The notes beneath the pieces are model-generated. The model did not search any database, had not been told where the DNA came from, and saw only the letters and a list, made by a program, of their open reading frames with translations. This document shows positions 7,456-17,075 of a stretch of DNA of 64,000 nt, piece after piece. A program made the position numbers and the translations under genes. The DNA lies in NCBI GenBank assembly GCA_963801715.1, contig CAWDGB010000005.1, positions 124,001 through 188,000 on the forward strand, read 5' to 3'. The DNA is from CAVVJA01 sp963801715 (GTDB taxonomy: Bacteria; Actinomycetota; Actinomycetes; Mycobacteriales; Jatrophihabitantaceae). The first letter of the stretch is position 1, and each line of letters starts with the position of its first letter.

Positions 7456-9870
7456 TCACAGCGCATCCCGGCGCTGCAGCCAATGGAAAGCGAGCCAGCC
7501 CAGCGGCACCGGCAGCCAGAAGGTGCATAGCCGGAACAGCAGGACGGCGCTGACGGCCGATGCCGTCGGCATACCAGCCGCGGTAAGGCCAGTCGAGAGG
7601 GCCAACTCCATCGCACCCAGCCCGCCCGGGGTCGGCGCGACCGATCCGATAGCACTGCCACCCAGGTAGACGAGCGCAACGGCGACGATGTCGACCGTGC
7701 CCCCGAAGGCGCGGGTAGCGCACCACAGCGCGCCTGCGTTCGCCGCGTTCAGCAGCAGGATGCCGACGAGTCCTTCGGCGAGCTTGCGCGGGTTGGTCAC
7801 CAGGTCGAGCAGCCGCGGGATCGCCTCACGCACCGGAGGAAGCACCCAGGCCACCACCCACCGGCGAGTTATCGGAATGGCCAGCAGAATGAGAAACACG
7901 AAGGCAAGCGCACCCAACGCGATGAACAGCCAGCCTGGCACCGCGACACCGTGTTGTGCGTTCGCGCCGGTCAAGGCGGCGACCAGCAGGAGCAAGCCGA
8001 TGTGCGACACCGCGTTGACGGCCTGACTCGCCCCGACGCTCGTCGCCGCTGCCGGCGTGGACAGACCCGCCTTCTGCAGGTAGCGCAAGTTGACGGCCAG
8101 GCCCCCGACAGCAGGAGGAGTGACGAAGCCTGCGAACGCAGCGGCAACCTGAGCGAGCACCGTCCGCAGGAAAGGCAACCGCTCCTGGACGTAGCCGATC
8201 AATACGAGGGCGGCAGCGAAGTATGTCAGCACCGAGAACAACACGATGAGCGGAACCCATCCCCAGTGCGCTTCGCGGAACACCGTCACCAGATCGACCG
8301 ATCCCAATTGGCCGATCAGCAGATAGCCGGCGATGATCAACGCGACGATCGTGACGACCGTGCGAGGACGCACCCGCTCCAAGCGGATGACATCCTCGGG
8401 CGCGTGCTGCGTCTGCTCCAGCAGCTGCTCCCGAAGCTGAACGAGCATCCCCCGGTGCTGCTTCAGCACGCGGCGGGTGTCGCGGGGCAACGCCACGGGC
8501 TGCAGGACGGCGCGGATCGCTCCCGCGGCCTCGTCGCTGAGCACAGTACGAGCGATGGCCACAGCGCGTTCCGGCCCGACGAGCGCCGCGGTGGAGACCA
8601 GGACCTGAGCGCGGTCGAGATTGATCCGCAGTTCCGTGGCAAAGGCAGAGCCATCGTCCGGAATCGGCAGCACGACCCGACCAGATACGTCGACGATCAC
8701 GGCGTTCGCGCTCAGTCCTCCGTGGGTGACTCGACGGTCGTGCAGCTTGCAGACCTCGCGCCACAGCTGCGCCAACTGCTGGTCGGTCACGCCATCGCCG
8801 ACCTCTGCGAGCGGCGTGCCGTCAACCCGGTCGTAGGCCAGCACAATTGCGTCCGGCCCGCAGGGCACACCCGCGAGCAGGCGCGGCATCCGAACGCCGG
8901 CGTCCTGCCCGGCAAGCGCGAGCAACGAGCGACGCTCCGCGGTGTTCTCGAGCGAGACCCTCGGCCGGCGAGTGACTTCGCGCTGCAGCCGGACGAAGTT
9001 GTAGATCCGCACGAACGCGCCGACCGCGAGTTGGTCGCGGTCGAATACGTGGACAGCGAGGTGGCTGCCGGAGCGGGTGGTTGCGCTGTACGCGCGATAG
9101 TCCTCGTCGTCCGGCTCGTCGCGTTCCAGCCGGCGCAGGTGGATTCCTCTAGCCTGCACGGCATCGGCGATGCGTCGCCCATCCGGGCGCAGGTTTACCG
9201 AACCTCCGATATAACGCACGGCGACGCCGACGATGCTCCCGACCACCAAGCTGCAGACGAGGGACAGCAAAGTGGCCTGAGCCACGATGAACGAGGCGAC
9301 GAAGTAAAGGGCGATAGCCACGATGAGCAGTTGGCGCCAAGGTTGCTCGGCGGAGACGCCGATGACACCCGTCACGGTGATCAGGGCGACGACACCCGTC
9401 AGGTAGGCGTCTAGCGGCATCGTCCTGGTTCCGTCGCGCAGCAACGTCAGGGCCTGGTACAGGTCGCTCGACGGTGCGGAGCGCAGCGCCCAGTTGAGGC
9501 CCTCGGCGATCAGGACTGCGCCGACGCCGGTGAGCAGCGCCTCGATTACCCGGCGATATTGGCTGCGGATGATCAATAAGACCACGTAACTCATGGGCAC
9601 GAGCAGCACGCCGAGACCGCCGACGATCTGGATCAGGTTCTTGAGCAGTCCCGGCAAATCTCCCAAGGCATGGCCGAGGTCGCTGGTGGTGCCCTGGCTG
9701 GTGTTCTTTGCGACAGTTCCCAACCCGGCCAGCACGGCCAGCAGCACAACGAGGCCGACGAGCCGCACACCGTCGACGGACCGACGAATGCGCGACGGCT
9801 TCTCGTCGACGACGACGATCGGCTGCTGATCAACGGCCGTCACGGCCTGATGGTATTGGATCAACCTCAT
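7456..9870 (-). CDS. Lysylphosphatidylglycerol-synthase-type (UPF0104) membrane protein with kinase-like middle domain
   Basis: 804 aa. N-terminal helices span about 35-220. A soluble region at about 235-480 contains RMPRLLAGVPCGPDAIVLAY and HGGLSANAVIVD (383-394), which resembles the catalytic loop of a protein-kinase fold, but the usual HxD aspartate is replaced (HGG). The C-terminal part (about 500-790) is the UPF0104/LPG synthase transmembrane region, with repeated helices and GFVTPPAVGGLAVNLRYLQ. No lysyltransferase domain follows, so phospholipid aminoacylation is not implied; family members are often called flippase-like. The start is ATG 9870 or GTG 9843, neither with a clear ribosome site. 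Confidence 0.8.
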   Translation of the reverse strand: MRLIQYHQAVTAVDQQPIVVVDEKPSRIRRSVDGVRLVGLVVLLAVLAGLGTVAKNTSQGTTSDLGHALGDLPGLLKNLIQIVGGLGVLLVPMSYVVLLIIRSQYRRVIEALLTGVGAVLIAEGLNWALRSAPSSDLYQALTLLRDGTRTMPLDAYLTGVVALITVTGVIGVSAEQPWRQLLIVAIALYFVASFIVAQATLLSLVCSLVVGSIVGVAVRYIGGSVNLRPDGRRIADAVQARGIHLRRLERDEPDDEDYRAYSATTRSGSHLAVHVFDRDQLAVGAFVRIYNFVRLQREVTRRPRVSLENTAERRSLLALAGQDAGVRMPRLLAGVPCGPDAIVLAYDRVDGTPLAEVGDGVTDQQLAQLWREVCKLHDRRVTHGGLSANAVIVDVSGRVVLPIPDDGSAFATELRINLDRAQVLVSTAALVGPERAVAIARTVLSDEAAGAIRAVLQPVALPRDTRRVLKQHRGMLVQLREQLLEQTQHAPEDVIRLERVRPRTVVTIVALIIAGYLLIGQLGSVDLVTVFREAHWGWVPLIVLFSVLTYFAAALVLIGYVQERLPFLRTVLAQVAAAFAGFVTPPAVGGLAVNLRYLQKAGLSTPAAATSVGASQAVNAVSHIGLLLLVAALTGANAQHGVAVPGWLFIALGALAFVFLILLAIPITRRWVVAWVLPPVREAIPRLLDLVTNPRKLAEGLVGILLLNAANAGALWCATRAFGGTVDIVAVALVYLGGSAIGSVAPTPGGLGAMELALSTGLTAAGMPTASAVSAVLLFRLCTFWLPVPLGWLAFHWLQRRDAL

Positions 9871-10478
9871 TAGAGCCTGCGCCGACCGGGGTGCGGAGGC
9901 TCTGGGTCCGGCGACGGCTACGACCGCAGGACCAGCCGACGCCGAGCGCGAGCAGGTGTCCTGTCTCGACGACGTCGCGAGTCACGGCCAGATCGGCGAC
10001 GGCGGCCGTGACGGCGCATGTCATCAGGATCCAGCGGGCCGGCTCGCGGAGGGTTGCGGCAACCGCCCCGACCGCGGCCGCCGCGATGTAGGAGGCGCCC
10101 GTGTCGGAACGGGACCGTTCGGACACCGGTAGCCAGCCCCGGCGAATGCCCCACCAGACCGCCGGCCTGGGTCACCAGTGTGGGTAGCACATGACCAGCC
10201 ACGCCGATCTCGGCGGTTCGAGCGGCTCCGACGCGATACTCGAGCGCCCCGACAGCGAACCCGGCGGCCGCGGTGGGGACGAGCCAGGCATCGTCCTGGA
10301 GTACGAGAGCGCTTCCCACTAACGCCCGGACCGGAGTTACTCGCAGGTTGTCCAGATTGGTGCTCACGTACCGTTCCAGCTGGCCGCCGCTGAACCGGGA
10401 ACGTCGTTTCAGCGCGGTCGTGGTGAGCAACGCCGTCACGAGTCCGGCGCTTAGGGGGAACCGGCGCACGATGCTCAT
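9830..10478 (-). pseudogene. Rhomboid-like membrane protein, frameshifted as sequenced
   Basis: Two frames must be joined. The first (from ATG 10478) reads MSIVRRFPLSAGLVTALLTT and continues through TNLDNLRVTPVRALVGSALV to GHSPGLATGV. The second then reads LPVSERSRSDTGASYIAAAA and continues to a stop at 9830. Together they resemble the rhomboid-like inner-membrane family common in actinobacteria (TNLDNL near the N-terminus, SD-GASY further on). The shift lies between about 10125 and 10165. The start overlaps the hutF stop in an ATGA arrangement, and the 3' end overlaps the next gene by about 40 bases. The rhomboid catalytic Ser/His pair is not obvious, so protease activity should not be assumed. 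Confidence 0.6.
9872..9903. other. Hairpin at the start of the UPF0104 gene
   Basis: AGAGCCTGCGC (9872-9882) can pair with GCGGAGGCTCT (9893-9903), with one internal mismatch and a 10-base loop. It lies two bases upstream of the ATG at 9870. It could hinder ribosome access at that start or act as weak attenuation. Low certainty. Confidence 0.35.
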
Positions 10479-11810
10479 CGGTCACTCCACAGTGCGCCGA
10501 TCGCGTCGTTCAGCAGCTCCCCGACGTCGCCCAGGCGATGGTGACCGCCGCTGACCACGACCTGCCCGTCGACGAGCACGGTGTCGATGTCCGCGGCCGA
10601 TGCAGCGAGCACGGCCTGCGCCGGATCCGCACCTGCGGTACGTGGCGAGTCGAGCCGCAGCGCGACCAGATCGGCTCGACGCCCCGGCGTGAGCTCTCCG
10701 GCGTCCGGCCAGCCGATGCTCCGTTGCCCATCGACCGTGAGCGCGGAAACGAGATCGGCCGGGCCAAACCGGCCCCGCTGCCGGCTGGCCAGCCGTTCGT
10801 CCATCTCGAGGGCCCGGGCCTCCTCGAGCATGTCGATCAGCACGTGCTGGTCGCTGCCGAGTACCACGGGGCACCCCGCATCTCGCAGGGCCCGGGCCGG
10901 ACCGATGCCATCGGCAAGATCGCGCTCCGTGGTCGGGCACATGCTCACGGCCGTGCGCGTCGCGCCCAGCCGGACGATGTCCTCGCGCGTGAGATGGGTC
11001 GCGTGGACCGCAGTCGTCGCCGGAGCCAGCGCACCGTAGTCGTCGAGCAACTGCGGTGGGTGTTCGGGCATACGCGGCGAGGCATTGCTCGTTTTCGCTG
11101 GGCTGCTCGGATAGGTGGACGTGCAGCGGCCGTTCCTGGGCGGCGGCTACGACGGTCGGCAGCTGATCGCGCGGCACGGCGCGCACCGAGTGGATCGCCG
11201 CTCCGACCCGGAAGCTCGCGCCGTCCTGGAGCAGGCTTACCCGGTCGGCCCACGCGTTCGCGGTGCCATCCGTGAACCGCTGCTGCGACGGCTCGAGCGG
11301 TAGCGGGCCGTCTGCGGACAGGCCGCCAGCGAGGTAACACGTGTCGAGGAGAGTGAGCCGGATGCCGGCGTCGGCTGCAGCCGCGGCGAGCGCTCCGCCC
11401 ATCGCATTGGGGTCGGCGTACGGACGTCCGCCCGGTGCATGGTGCAGGTAATGGAACTCACCAACGCTGGTCACGCCGGCGAGCGCCATCTCCGCGTACG
11501 TCGCCCGCGCCAGAGCAAGGTAGTTGTCGGGGTCGAGGCGACCGGACAGGTCGTACATCCGGTTCCGCCACGTCCAGAACGTGCCCGGCGCACCCCCGCG
11601 GCTCTCGTGGGTCCGGCCCCGCAACGCCCGGTGGAAGGCGTGGCTGTGGGTGTTCGCGAACCCCGGCATGACGAGTCCGGGCAGTCGGAGGTCGTCCGGC
11701 TGGGCCGGCCCGCGCTCGATGGCCGCAATGCGGCCGTCGACCACGTGGATACGCACCTCGGTTGCGACGCCGCCCGGCAGGAATGCGTGATTCGCGGAAT
11801 ACCACGTCAT
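10475..11810 (-). pseudogene. hutF: Formimidoylglutamate deiminase HutF, frameshifted as sequenced
   Basis: HutF converts N-formimino-L-glutamate to N-formyl-L-glutamate plus ammonia in histidine breakdown. From ATG 11810 the first frame gives MTWYSANHAFLPGG, metal-binding PGFANTHSHAFHRALRGRTH and HVHLSEQPSENEQCLAAYAR. The homology continues in another frame as PPQLLDDYGALAPATTAVHA, MCPTTERDLADG, VLGSDQHV and GRRADLVALRLD, to a stop at 10475. The shift is a one-base change near 11052-11060 in a G-rich run. The start overlaps the M20 gene stop (ATGA), and the end overlaps the rhomboid-like gene start. Intact overlaps on both sides favour a sequence error over decay. Confidence 0.85.
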
Positions 11811-13009
11811 CCAGCGAGCCTCGCCAAGACGGCGCAGAGCGCCTCGATTCCAGCGAGACAATCCATGCGGTCCGCGTACTCGGCGGGCGAGTGGGAAATG
11901 CCGGTCGGGTTCCGCACGAAGATCATCGCGGTCGGCAACCCGGCAGCGGCGAGAATTCCGGCATCGTGGCCGGCGCCCGTCGACAGCGTCGGAACGTCGC
12001 CCAGCACATCGCGCAGCTGGTCGAGCAACGACACGTCGAACATCGTCCGGCCGGTCCAGGACTCCTCGTAGAACCGGCCGCCCTCGGCCATCGTGAGCGC
12101 GGTGAGCTCGTCGACCACTACCCGCACGTCATGCTCGTCCGGGGCGCGGGCATCGATCCAGGCCGTGACCAGCGAGGGGACGGCGTTGACGCCGTTGGGC
12201 TTGACCTGGACCTTCCCGCACGTCGCAACGGCGGAATGCTGGCCGGCGGAGGTTCGTGCCGCGAGCACGAGTCGGGCATAACCGAGCATGGCGTCATGCC
12301 GGTCGTCCAATGCCGTCGTGCCGGCATGGTTGGCCTCGCCGGGCAACTCAACCCGCCAACGCCCGTGCGGCCAGATGCCGGCACCCAGGGCCACGGGTTC
12401 GTTGCCGTCGGCGTCCGCCAGGCCGCGGCCCTGTTCCACATGCAACTCGACGAAGGTGCCCAGACGACGCAGCGCCTCCGGGTCCGCATCGAGCTGGGCA
12501 GGTTCGCGGCCGGCCGCCCGCAACGCGTCGGCCATCGTGTCACCCGAGGCGTCGCGGAGGGCTAGGGCGCGATCGGCTGCCAATGCGCCGGTGAGCAGCC
12601 GGGAGCCGCCGCAAGCGACTCCGAACCGGGCGCCCTCCTCGTCGGCGAAATTGACGACGCCGATTGGCCTCGTCGGCGTGAACCCGCGCGAGCGGAGCAG
12701 GTCGACCGCGACCAACGCGGACACCACGCCGAGCGGCCCATCGAACGCCCCGCCATCGGGTACCGAATCGAGATGGCTGCCGGTGGCGACGCCAGGGCGA
12801 CCGGAGGCGGCCGCAGCGTCCGGATCGCCCCACCAGGCCCACTGGTTACCGGCCCGATCAGTCGTAACGTCCAAGCCGCGGTCCGCTGCGGCGGCCGCGA
12901 ACCATTCGCGCAGCTCAAGGTCGACGGGCGTCCAGGCGAAGCGACGGTAGCCCCCGGATGCAGCCCGGCCCATGGGGGTCAGGTCGGCCCATACCGCGTC
13001 GAAGCTCAC
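11807..13009 (-). CDS. M20-family amidohydrolase (allantoate amidohydrolase / N-carbamoyl amino acid hydrolase type)
   Basis: 400 aa. Two-metal amidohydrolase of the M20 superfamily. Metal-site segments: ATGSHLDSVPDGGAFDGPLG near 75-95, NFADEEGARFG near 120, FVELHVEQGRGL near 190 and the late His in NPTGISHSPAEY near 372. The product overlaps hutF by four bases, so the two are translationally coupled. Related genes beside hutF/hutU in Streptomyces are labelled allantoate amidohydrolase. In this setting hydrolysis of N-formylglutamate or a related N-acyl glutamate is a reasonable inference, not shown by sequence. Confidence 0.85.
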   Translation of the reverse strand: MSFDAVWADLTPMGRAASGGYRRFAWTPVDLELREWFAAAAADRGLDVTTDRAGNQWAWWGDPDAAAASGRPGVATGSHLDSVPDGGAFDGPLGVVSALVAVDLLRSRGFTPTRPIGVVNFADEEGARFGVACGGSRLLTGALAADRALALRDASGDTMADALRAAGREPAQLDADPEALRRLGTFVELHVEQGRGLADADGNEPVALGAGIWPHGRWRVELPGEANHAGTTALDDRHDAMLGYARLVLAARTSAGQHSAVATCGKVQVKPNGVNAVPSLVTAWIDARAPDEHDVRVVVDELTALTMAEGGRFYEESWTGRTMFDVSLLDQLRDVLGDVPTLSTGAGHDAGILAAAGLPTAMIFVRNPTGISHSPAEYADRMDCLAGIEALCAVLARLAG

Positions 13010-13040
13010 CGATTCAGCCTGCCATCTCCGGGTAGCAGAA

Positions 13041-13092
13041 AGATGATCTTGGAGTTATTGCCACGAGAGGGTCGATAAGTCCAAGATCATCT
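13041..13092. repeat. Dispersed palindromic repeat, copy 1
   Basis: Left arm AGATGATCTTGGAGTTAT (13041-13058), right arm 13075-13092, 17 of 18 bases complementary, 16-base loop. It lies in the 103-bp gap between the osmoprotectant-binding protein gene and the M20 gene (both minus strand). Five related copies occur at 19.3, 32.0, 36.1, 45.9 and 58.9 kb. It could also stop transcription. Confidence 0.85.
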
Positions 13093-13112
13093 CGCTCCGT
13101 CGCGCCCGGGTG

Positions 13113-14144
13113 CTAACCCAGGCCGTTCTGCGACAGCCACGCCTTGGCAACTGCCTCGGGATCCTGCTTGTCGTTCTGCACCTTGGCGACTAGCCCAGCC
13201 AGCGTGTCCGTGTCCAGCTTGGCCGATACCGCGTTGGCCGCGGACGCGATCGTCTGGGTGATCTTCGCCTTCGTCACGAGGGGCACGATGTTCTGCGCCG
13301 CGAACTGGTTGCGGCTGTCGGTAAGGGACACGAAGTTGTTGACCTGGATCGCCGGGTCAGTGGAGAACAGATCCGCAGCGTCGACCTGCCCATTCTTGAG
13401 GGAACTGACAGTGACAGGGCCACCGACGTCGAGCGGCTTGAAGGCCTTGAAGTTGATGCCGTAGATGCTCTTGAGGGCCGGGACACCGTCGGGCCGGGTC
13501 TGGAACTGCTTCGGAGCACCCAGCGTCATCTGGCCCGCCACCGGGCACAGATCGGCAAGGGTCCGCAGGTTGTACTTCTTCGCCGTGTCCTGGGTTACCG
13601 TGATGGTGTCCTTGTCCTCGGCCTGGGCGTAATTGAGCGCTGCCAACGTCGTCGGCAGCTTCTGCTGCAGAGCCGCGTAAACGGCGTCAGGCGCGGTGGC
13701 CGTCGCCGACTTGTCGAAGTAGGACAGGATCGATCCGGTGTACTCGGGAACCATGTCGATCGACCCGTCCTGCAGGGCCTTGATGTAGACCGGGCGTTCG
13801 CCGATCTGCAGCTTCTTGGAGACCTTGACGCCCTTTGCACTGAGGGCGCCGGCGTAGATATCGGCCAGCAGCACGTTCTCCGGGAACGCCGCCGAGCCGA
13901 TCGTCACTGAACCGGTGCCGGCCGGGTAAGTCGCCGTGCTCGACGGCGAACCGGCACCCTGCGCCGCTCCGCTGGATGCACCACTTGCTCCGGCTGAAGA
14001 CGAGGGACCCGCGCAGGATGCTCCCCCTGAGCCAGCGGCGGCGGCGCTGGTTGTCGTCCCGCTGGAGCTTCCGCTACTGCCACATGCCGTCAGCGCGAGG
14101 ACGAGCCCCAGCACCGCGGAGAACAGCACGTAGATCCGCTTCAT
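13113..14144 (-). CDS. Osmoprotectant ABC transporter substrate-binding lipoprotein (OpuCC/OsmX type)
   Basis: 343 aa. A lipoprotein signal peptide at 1-21 ends in lipobox LTAC, so Cys21 would carry the lipid. A Ser/Gly/Ala-rich linker to about 75 follows, then an OpuAC-type binding domain (VTIGSAAFPENVLLADIYAG, GSIDMVPEYTGSILSYF). It binds glycine betaine, choline or a similar quaternary amine outside the membrane; the exact ligand is unknown. It is the fourth gene of an ATPase-permease-permease-binding protein operon. TAG at 13113-13115 is followed 21 bases later by palindrome copy 1. Confidence 0.92.
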   Translation of the reverse strand: MKRIYVLFSAVLGLVLALTACGSSGSSSGTTTSAAAAGSGGASCAGPSSSAGASGASSGAAQGAGSPSSTATYPAGTGSVTIGSAAFPENVLLADIYAGALSAKGVKVSKKLQIGERPVYIKALQDGSIDMVPEYTGSILSYFDKSATATAPDAVYAALQQKLPTTLAALNYAQAEDKDTITVTQDTAKKYNLRTLADLCPVAGQMTLGAPKQFQTRPDGVPALKSIYGINFKAFKPLDVGGPVTVSSLKNGQVDAADLFSTDPAIQVNNFVSLTDSRNQFAAQNIVPLVTKAKITQTIASAANAVSAKLDTDTLAGLVAKVQNDKQDPEAVAKAWLSQNGLG

Positions 14145-14204
14145 CTGGTCTTCTCCTGTCGATGGCTAACTGAGTAATTGAAGCGCCTGAAATGCGCACA
14201 CTGG

Positions 14205-14996
14205 TCAGCTCGGCCCGACCGTCACCTCCATCGGACCGGCCGACACGGACGTAGGTGCCGCGGCCTTTGCGGTCGTGCGGAATCGTCCGGACACACCGCG
14301 CGGCACAAGGAATCGTTGTGCGATGGCAAATAACAGGTCGGCCACAATGGCCAGCAACGCGACGAGGATCGCACCGGCGGCCATAGCCGGATAGCCGGCG
14401 TGCGGGTCGTTCAACTGGGACAACCCGTCGACGAGATAGCGGCCCAGGCCGCCGAGAGTCACGTAGGCCGCGACCGTAGCGGTGGCGATCACTTGCAGGG
14501 TGGCACTGCGGGTGCCCGATAGTACGAGAGGGAGGGCATTCGGGAACTCGACCTTGCGCACGACTTGGGAACCGGTCATGCCCATACCCCTGGCGGCGTC
14601 TCGCACCGCGAGGTCGACGTTCTGAACGCCGGCGTAGGTGCTGGTCAGTATCGGTGGAATCGCAAGCAGTACCAGGACGATCTCGGTCGGGAGTAAGTAC
14701 GGTAGCTCACCTTTGCTGTGGATCTTCGGTGAAATGAGCACCACCAGATAGATGAGCAGGCCGAACGTCGGGATGGCACGTAGTGCATTGGCCATACCGG
14801 CGACGACGACCACACCACGTCCGGTGTGGCCGATCACCAGACCGAGTGGAATAGCGATCACGACGGCGATGACCACGGCAATGATCGCGTAGTAGACCTG
14901 CTGGCCGAGCCGGGCGATTATCCCGTCCGCGCCCTGCCAATTGGCGGGATCGTTAAGCCACTTGAGGACGTAGGCGAAGCTCAGCGACGTGTCCAC
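14205..14996 (-). CDS. Osmoprotectant ABC transporter permease (second subunit)
   Basis: 263 aa. About six membrane helices. The permease (EAA-type) loop is DAARGMGMTGSQVVRKVEFP near 130-150. The segment ALRAIPTFGLLIYLVV and the ending YPAMAAGAILVALLAIVADL are typical of OpuCB/OpuCD and ProW-like permeases. It forms the membrane channel with the preceding permease. Start at ATG 14996, six bases after the preceding gene's stop. Confidence 0.9.
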   Translation of the reverse strand: MDTSLSFAYVLKWLNDPANWQGADGIIARLGQQVYYAIIAVVIAVVIAIPLGLVIGHTGRGVVVVAGMANALRAIPTFGLLIYLVVLISPKIHSKGELPYLLPTEIVLVLLAIPPILTSTYAGVQNVDLAVRDAARGMGMTGSQVVRKVEFPNALPLVLSGTRSATLQVIATATVAAYVTLGGLGRYLVDGLSQLNDPHAGYPAMAAGAILVALLAIVADLLFAIAQRFLVPRGVSGRFRTTAKAAAPTSVSAGPMEVTVGPS

Positions 14997-15002
14997 GACT
15001 CG

Positions 15003-15657
15003 TCACCTCGCCTGGACGACGCGTTGCCAGGGGGTCAACGCGCGCGCTATGAGAAGGATCACCGCGTCGAAGGCGAACGCGAGCAGGATCACGAGGATCA
15101 GACCCAGGAGGATCGGCGCGTTGGAGAAGGTCTGGAACCCGGCGGTGAACAGTTGCCCCAACTGCGGAACGCCGATGATCGCTGCCACTGAAACCAAGCT
15201 GACGTTGGATACCGCGGCCACCCGCAACCCCGCTGCGATGACGGGCACGGCTAGCGGAAGTTCGACACCTAGCAGCAGTTGCCGGGGCGTATAGCCCATG
15301 GCGGTCGCGGTGCTGCGCGCTTCGTCCGGCACGGCGTTCAGCGCGTCGGCGACAACACGCACCAGCAGGGCCAGCGTGTAGATGGTGAGGGCGACGGCGA
15401 CATTCAGTGGATTGAGAATCTTCGTATGGAGCACGCCGGGAAGCAGGATGAAAAGGGCCAGCGAGGGGATCGTGTACAGCAGCCCGGTGGCAGTCACCGT
15501 CGGCGGATAGATCCACCGGTATCGATAACGCGAAGTAGCCCAGCGGTAGAGCGAGCAGGAATCCGACGACGAGTGGCACTCCGGCGAGCCAGGCGTTGTT
15601 CCACAGCCAGTGCAGCACATCGCTCTGGTTGTTCCGGAAGTAGTCCCAGACCTCCAC
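15003..15657 (-). pseudogene. Osmoprotectant ABC transporter permease (first subunit), frameshifted as sequenced
   Basis: From GTG 15657 the first frame gives MEVWDYFRNNQSDVLHWLWN and then FLLALPLGYFALSIP. The second frame continues RWIYPPTVTATGLLYTIPSL, ALNAVPDEARSTATAMGYTP and ends WQRVVQAR at 15003. The joined product is about 218 aa, a normal OpuCB-like length. The one-base shift lies near 15515-15525. The start directly abuts the ATPase stop. Because both halves are well conserved, a sequencing error is more likely than loss of function. Confidence 0.85.
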
Positions 15658-16807
15658 TCAGGCCTCCGAGCCGACGGCGAGCGTAGAGCGGGCGGTCCGC
15701 GCTGCGGACGCCTGTTCCTCGATGCGCGCCAGCACCTGCGACGCGGACACGGTGCCGAGAAATCGCCCGTCCGCATCGACGACGACGCCGCGGCCGCTCG
15801 GCGAGGAGAGCGCGGCATCCAGCGCCGCCCGTAGCGTGCCGTCGACGGTAGCCAGCGTGCCGCCGAGGTTGAGCAAATCGAGCGTCACTGGCCCCTGCAA
15901 GGATTCTTCCGCAACGCCAGTCAGCGCCAACCAACCCTGCGGCCGGTTCTCGTCGTCGACGACAAGGACCCAACCGTCTTCAGCCCGGCGCGCTGCCTCG
16001 GACAGGTCCAGGCCGAGGGGCACGGTGGCCTCGTCCCGCAGTGGAAGGGATCCCGGCGGCCGTGAAACCGAGCGCGCGATAGCCACGGTCCCGACCGACG
16101 AATCCGGCTACGAACGTGTCGGCCGGGTGTGACAGCAGCTCGGCCGGGGTAGCGAGTTGCGCGAGCCGGCCACCGACGCGCAGTACGGCCACGCGGTCAC
16201 CGAGCTTGATCGCTTCGTCGATGTCGTGCGTGACGAAGACGATGGTCTTGCCGAGCTCGCCCTGCAGCCGCAGGAACTCGTCCTGCAGCTGGGCTCGGAC
16301 GACGGGATCGACTGCGCTGAAGGGCTCGTCCATCAACATCACGGGTGGGTCGGCCGCAAGAGCCCGCGCGACGCCGACTCGTTGCTGTTGCCCACCCGAC
16401 AGCTGCGCCGGGTAGCGCTTCGCGAACGACGCCGGCAGACCTACCTGATCGAGCAATTGCATCGCCCGCTGGCGCGCCGCGCGCTTGTCCTGTCCGAGCA
16501 GGAACGGCACGGTGGCGATGTTGTCGACGACCGTGCGATGCGGAAAGAGCCCGGCGTGTTGGATGACGTACCCAATGCCCCGGCGCAGCTGGGCCGGCGG
16601 CACGGTTGCGGTGTCCCGATCGTCGAGCCAGATGCGGCCACTGGTCGGCTCGATCATCCGGTTGATCATTCGCAGACTGGTTGTCTTGCCACAGCCTGAG
16701 GGACCGACGAGAACCGTGATCTGGCCCGACGGAGCCTCCAGATCGAGATGGTCGACCGCCACCGTTCCGTCAGGATAGGTCTTGCTGACGGCCTCGAATC
16801 GGATCAT
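15658..16807 (-). pseudogene. Osmoprotectant ABC transporter ATPase with C-terminal CBS region (OpuCA type), frameshifted as sequenced
   Basis: From ATG 16807 the ATPase domain is complete: Walker A GPSGCGKTTS, Q-loop YVIQHAGLFPHRTV, signature LSGGQQQRVGVARAL, Walker B VMLMDEPFSAVDPV and switch His in FVTHDIDEA. After VAGFVGRDRGYRALGFTAAG the homology moves to another frame (SLPLRDEATVPLGLDLSEAA). That frame encodes CBS-type regulatory repeats (LVVDDENRPQGWLALTGVAE; VVVDADGRFLGTVSASQVLA) and stops at 15658. The shift lies near 16040-16070. CBS domains in OpuA-type ATPases sense ionic strength. First gene of the operon. Confidence 0.87.
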
Positions 16808-17075
16808 GGCAATCGCCTCATGAGGGGAGTGACGGCCTTCCGTCGGGGACATCGGCAGGCAGTGACGGATCACAGCGGGCGCGCTATCGTGCCGGCACCC
16901 TAACCCTTCCACAGTCATATGACATTGCGCGCGTTCTGGCCGCCTCGTCGCGCATCGTAGGCATGCCCTCAGAGAAATTCCACACGTCGCCGATCGGCAC
17001 CGATCGGCGCGGAGAGAATGCAACAGCATAAGCTGCGGCAGTTGACCCGAACACAGCGACATGGCAGGAGGACCC

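Noticed and set aside
7951..9414. 487-codon plus-strand frame opposite the UPF0104 gene
   Set aside because: Antisense shadow; low-complexity Arg/Gln/Asp composition and no ribosome site.
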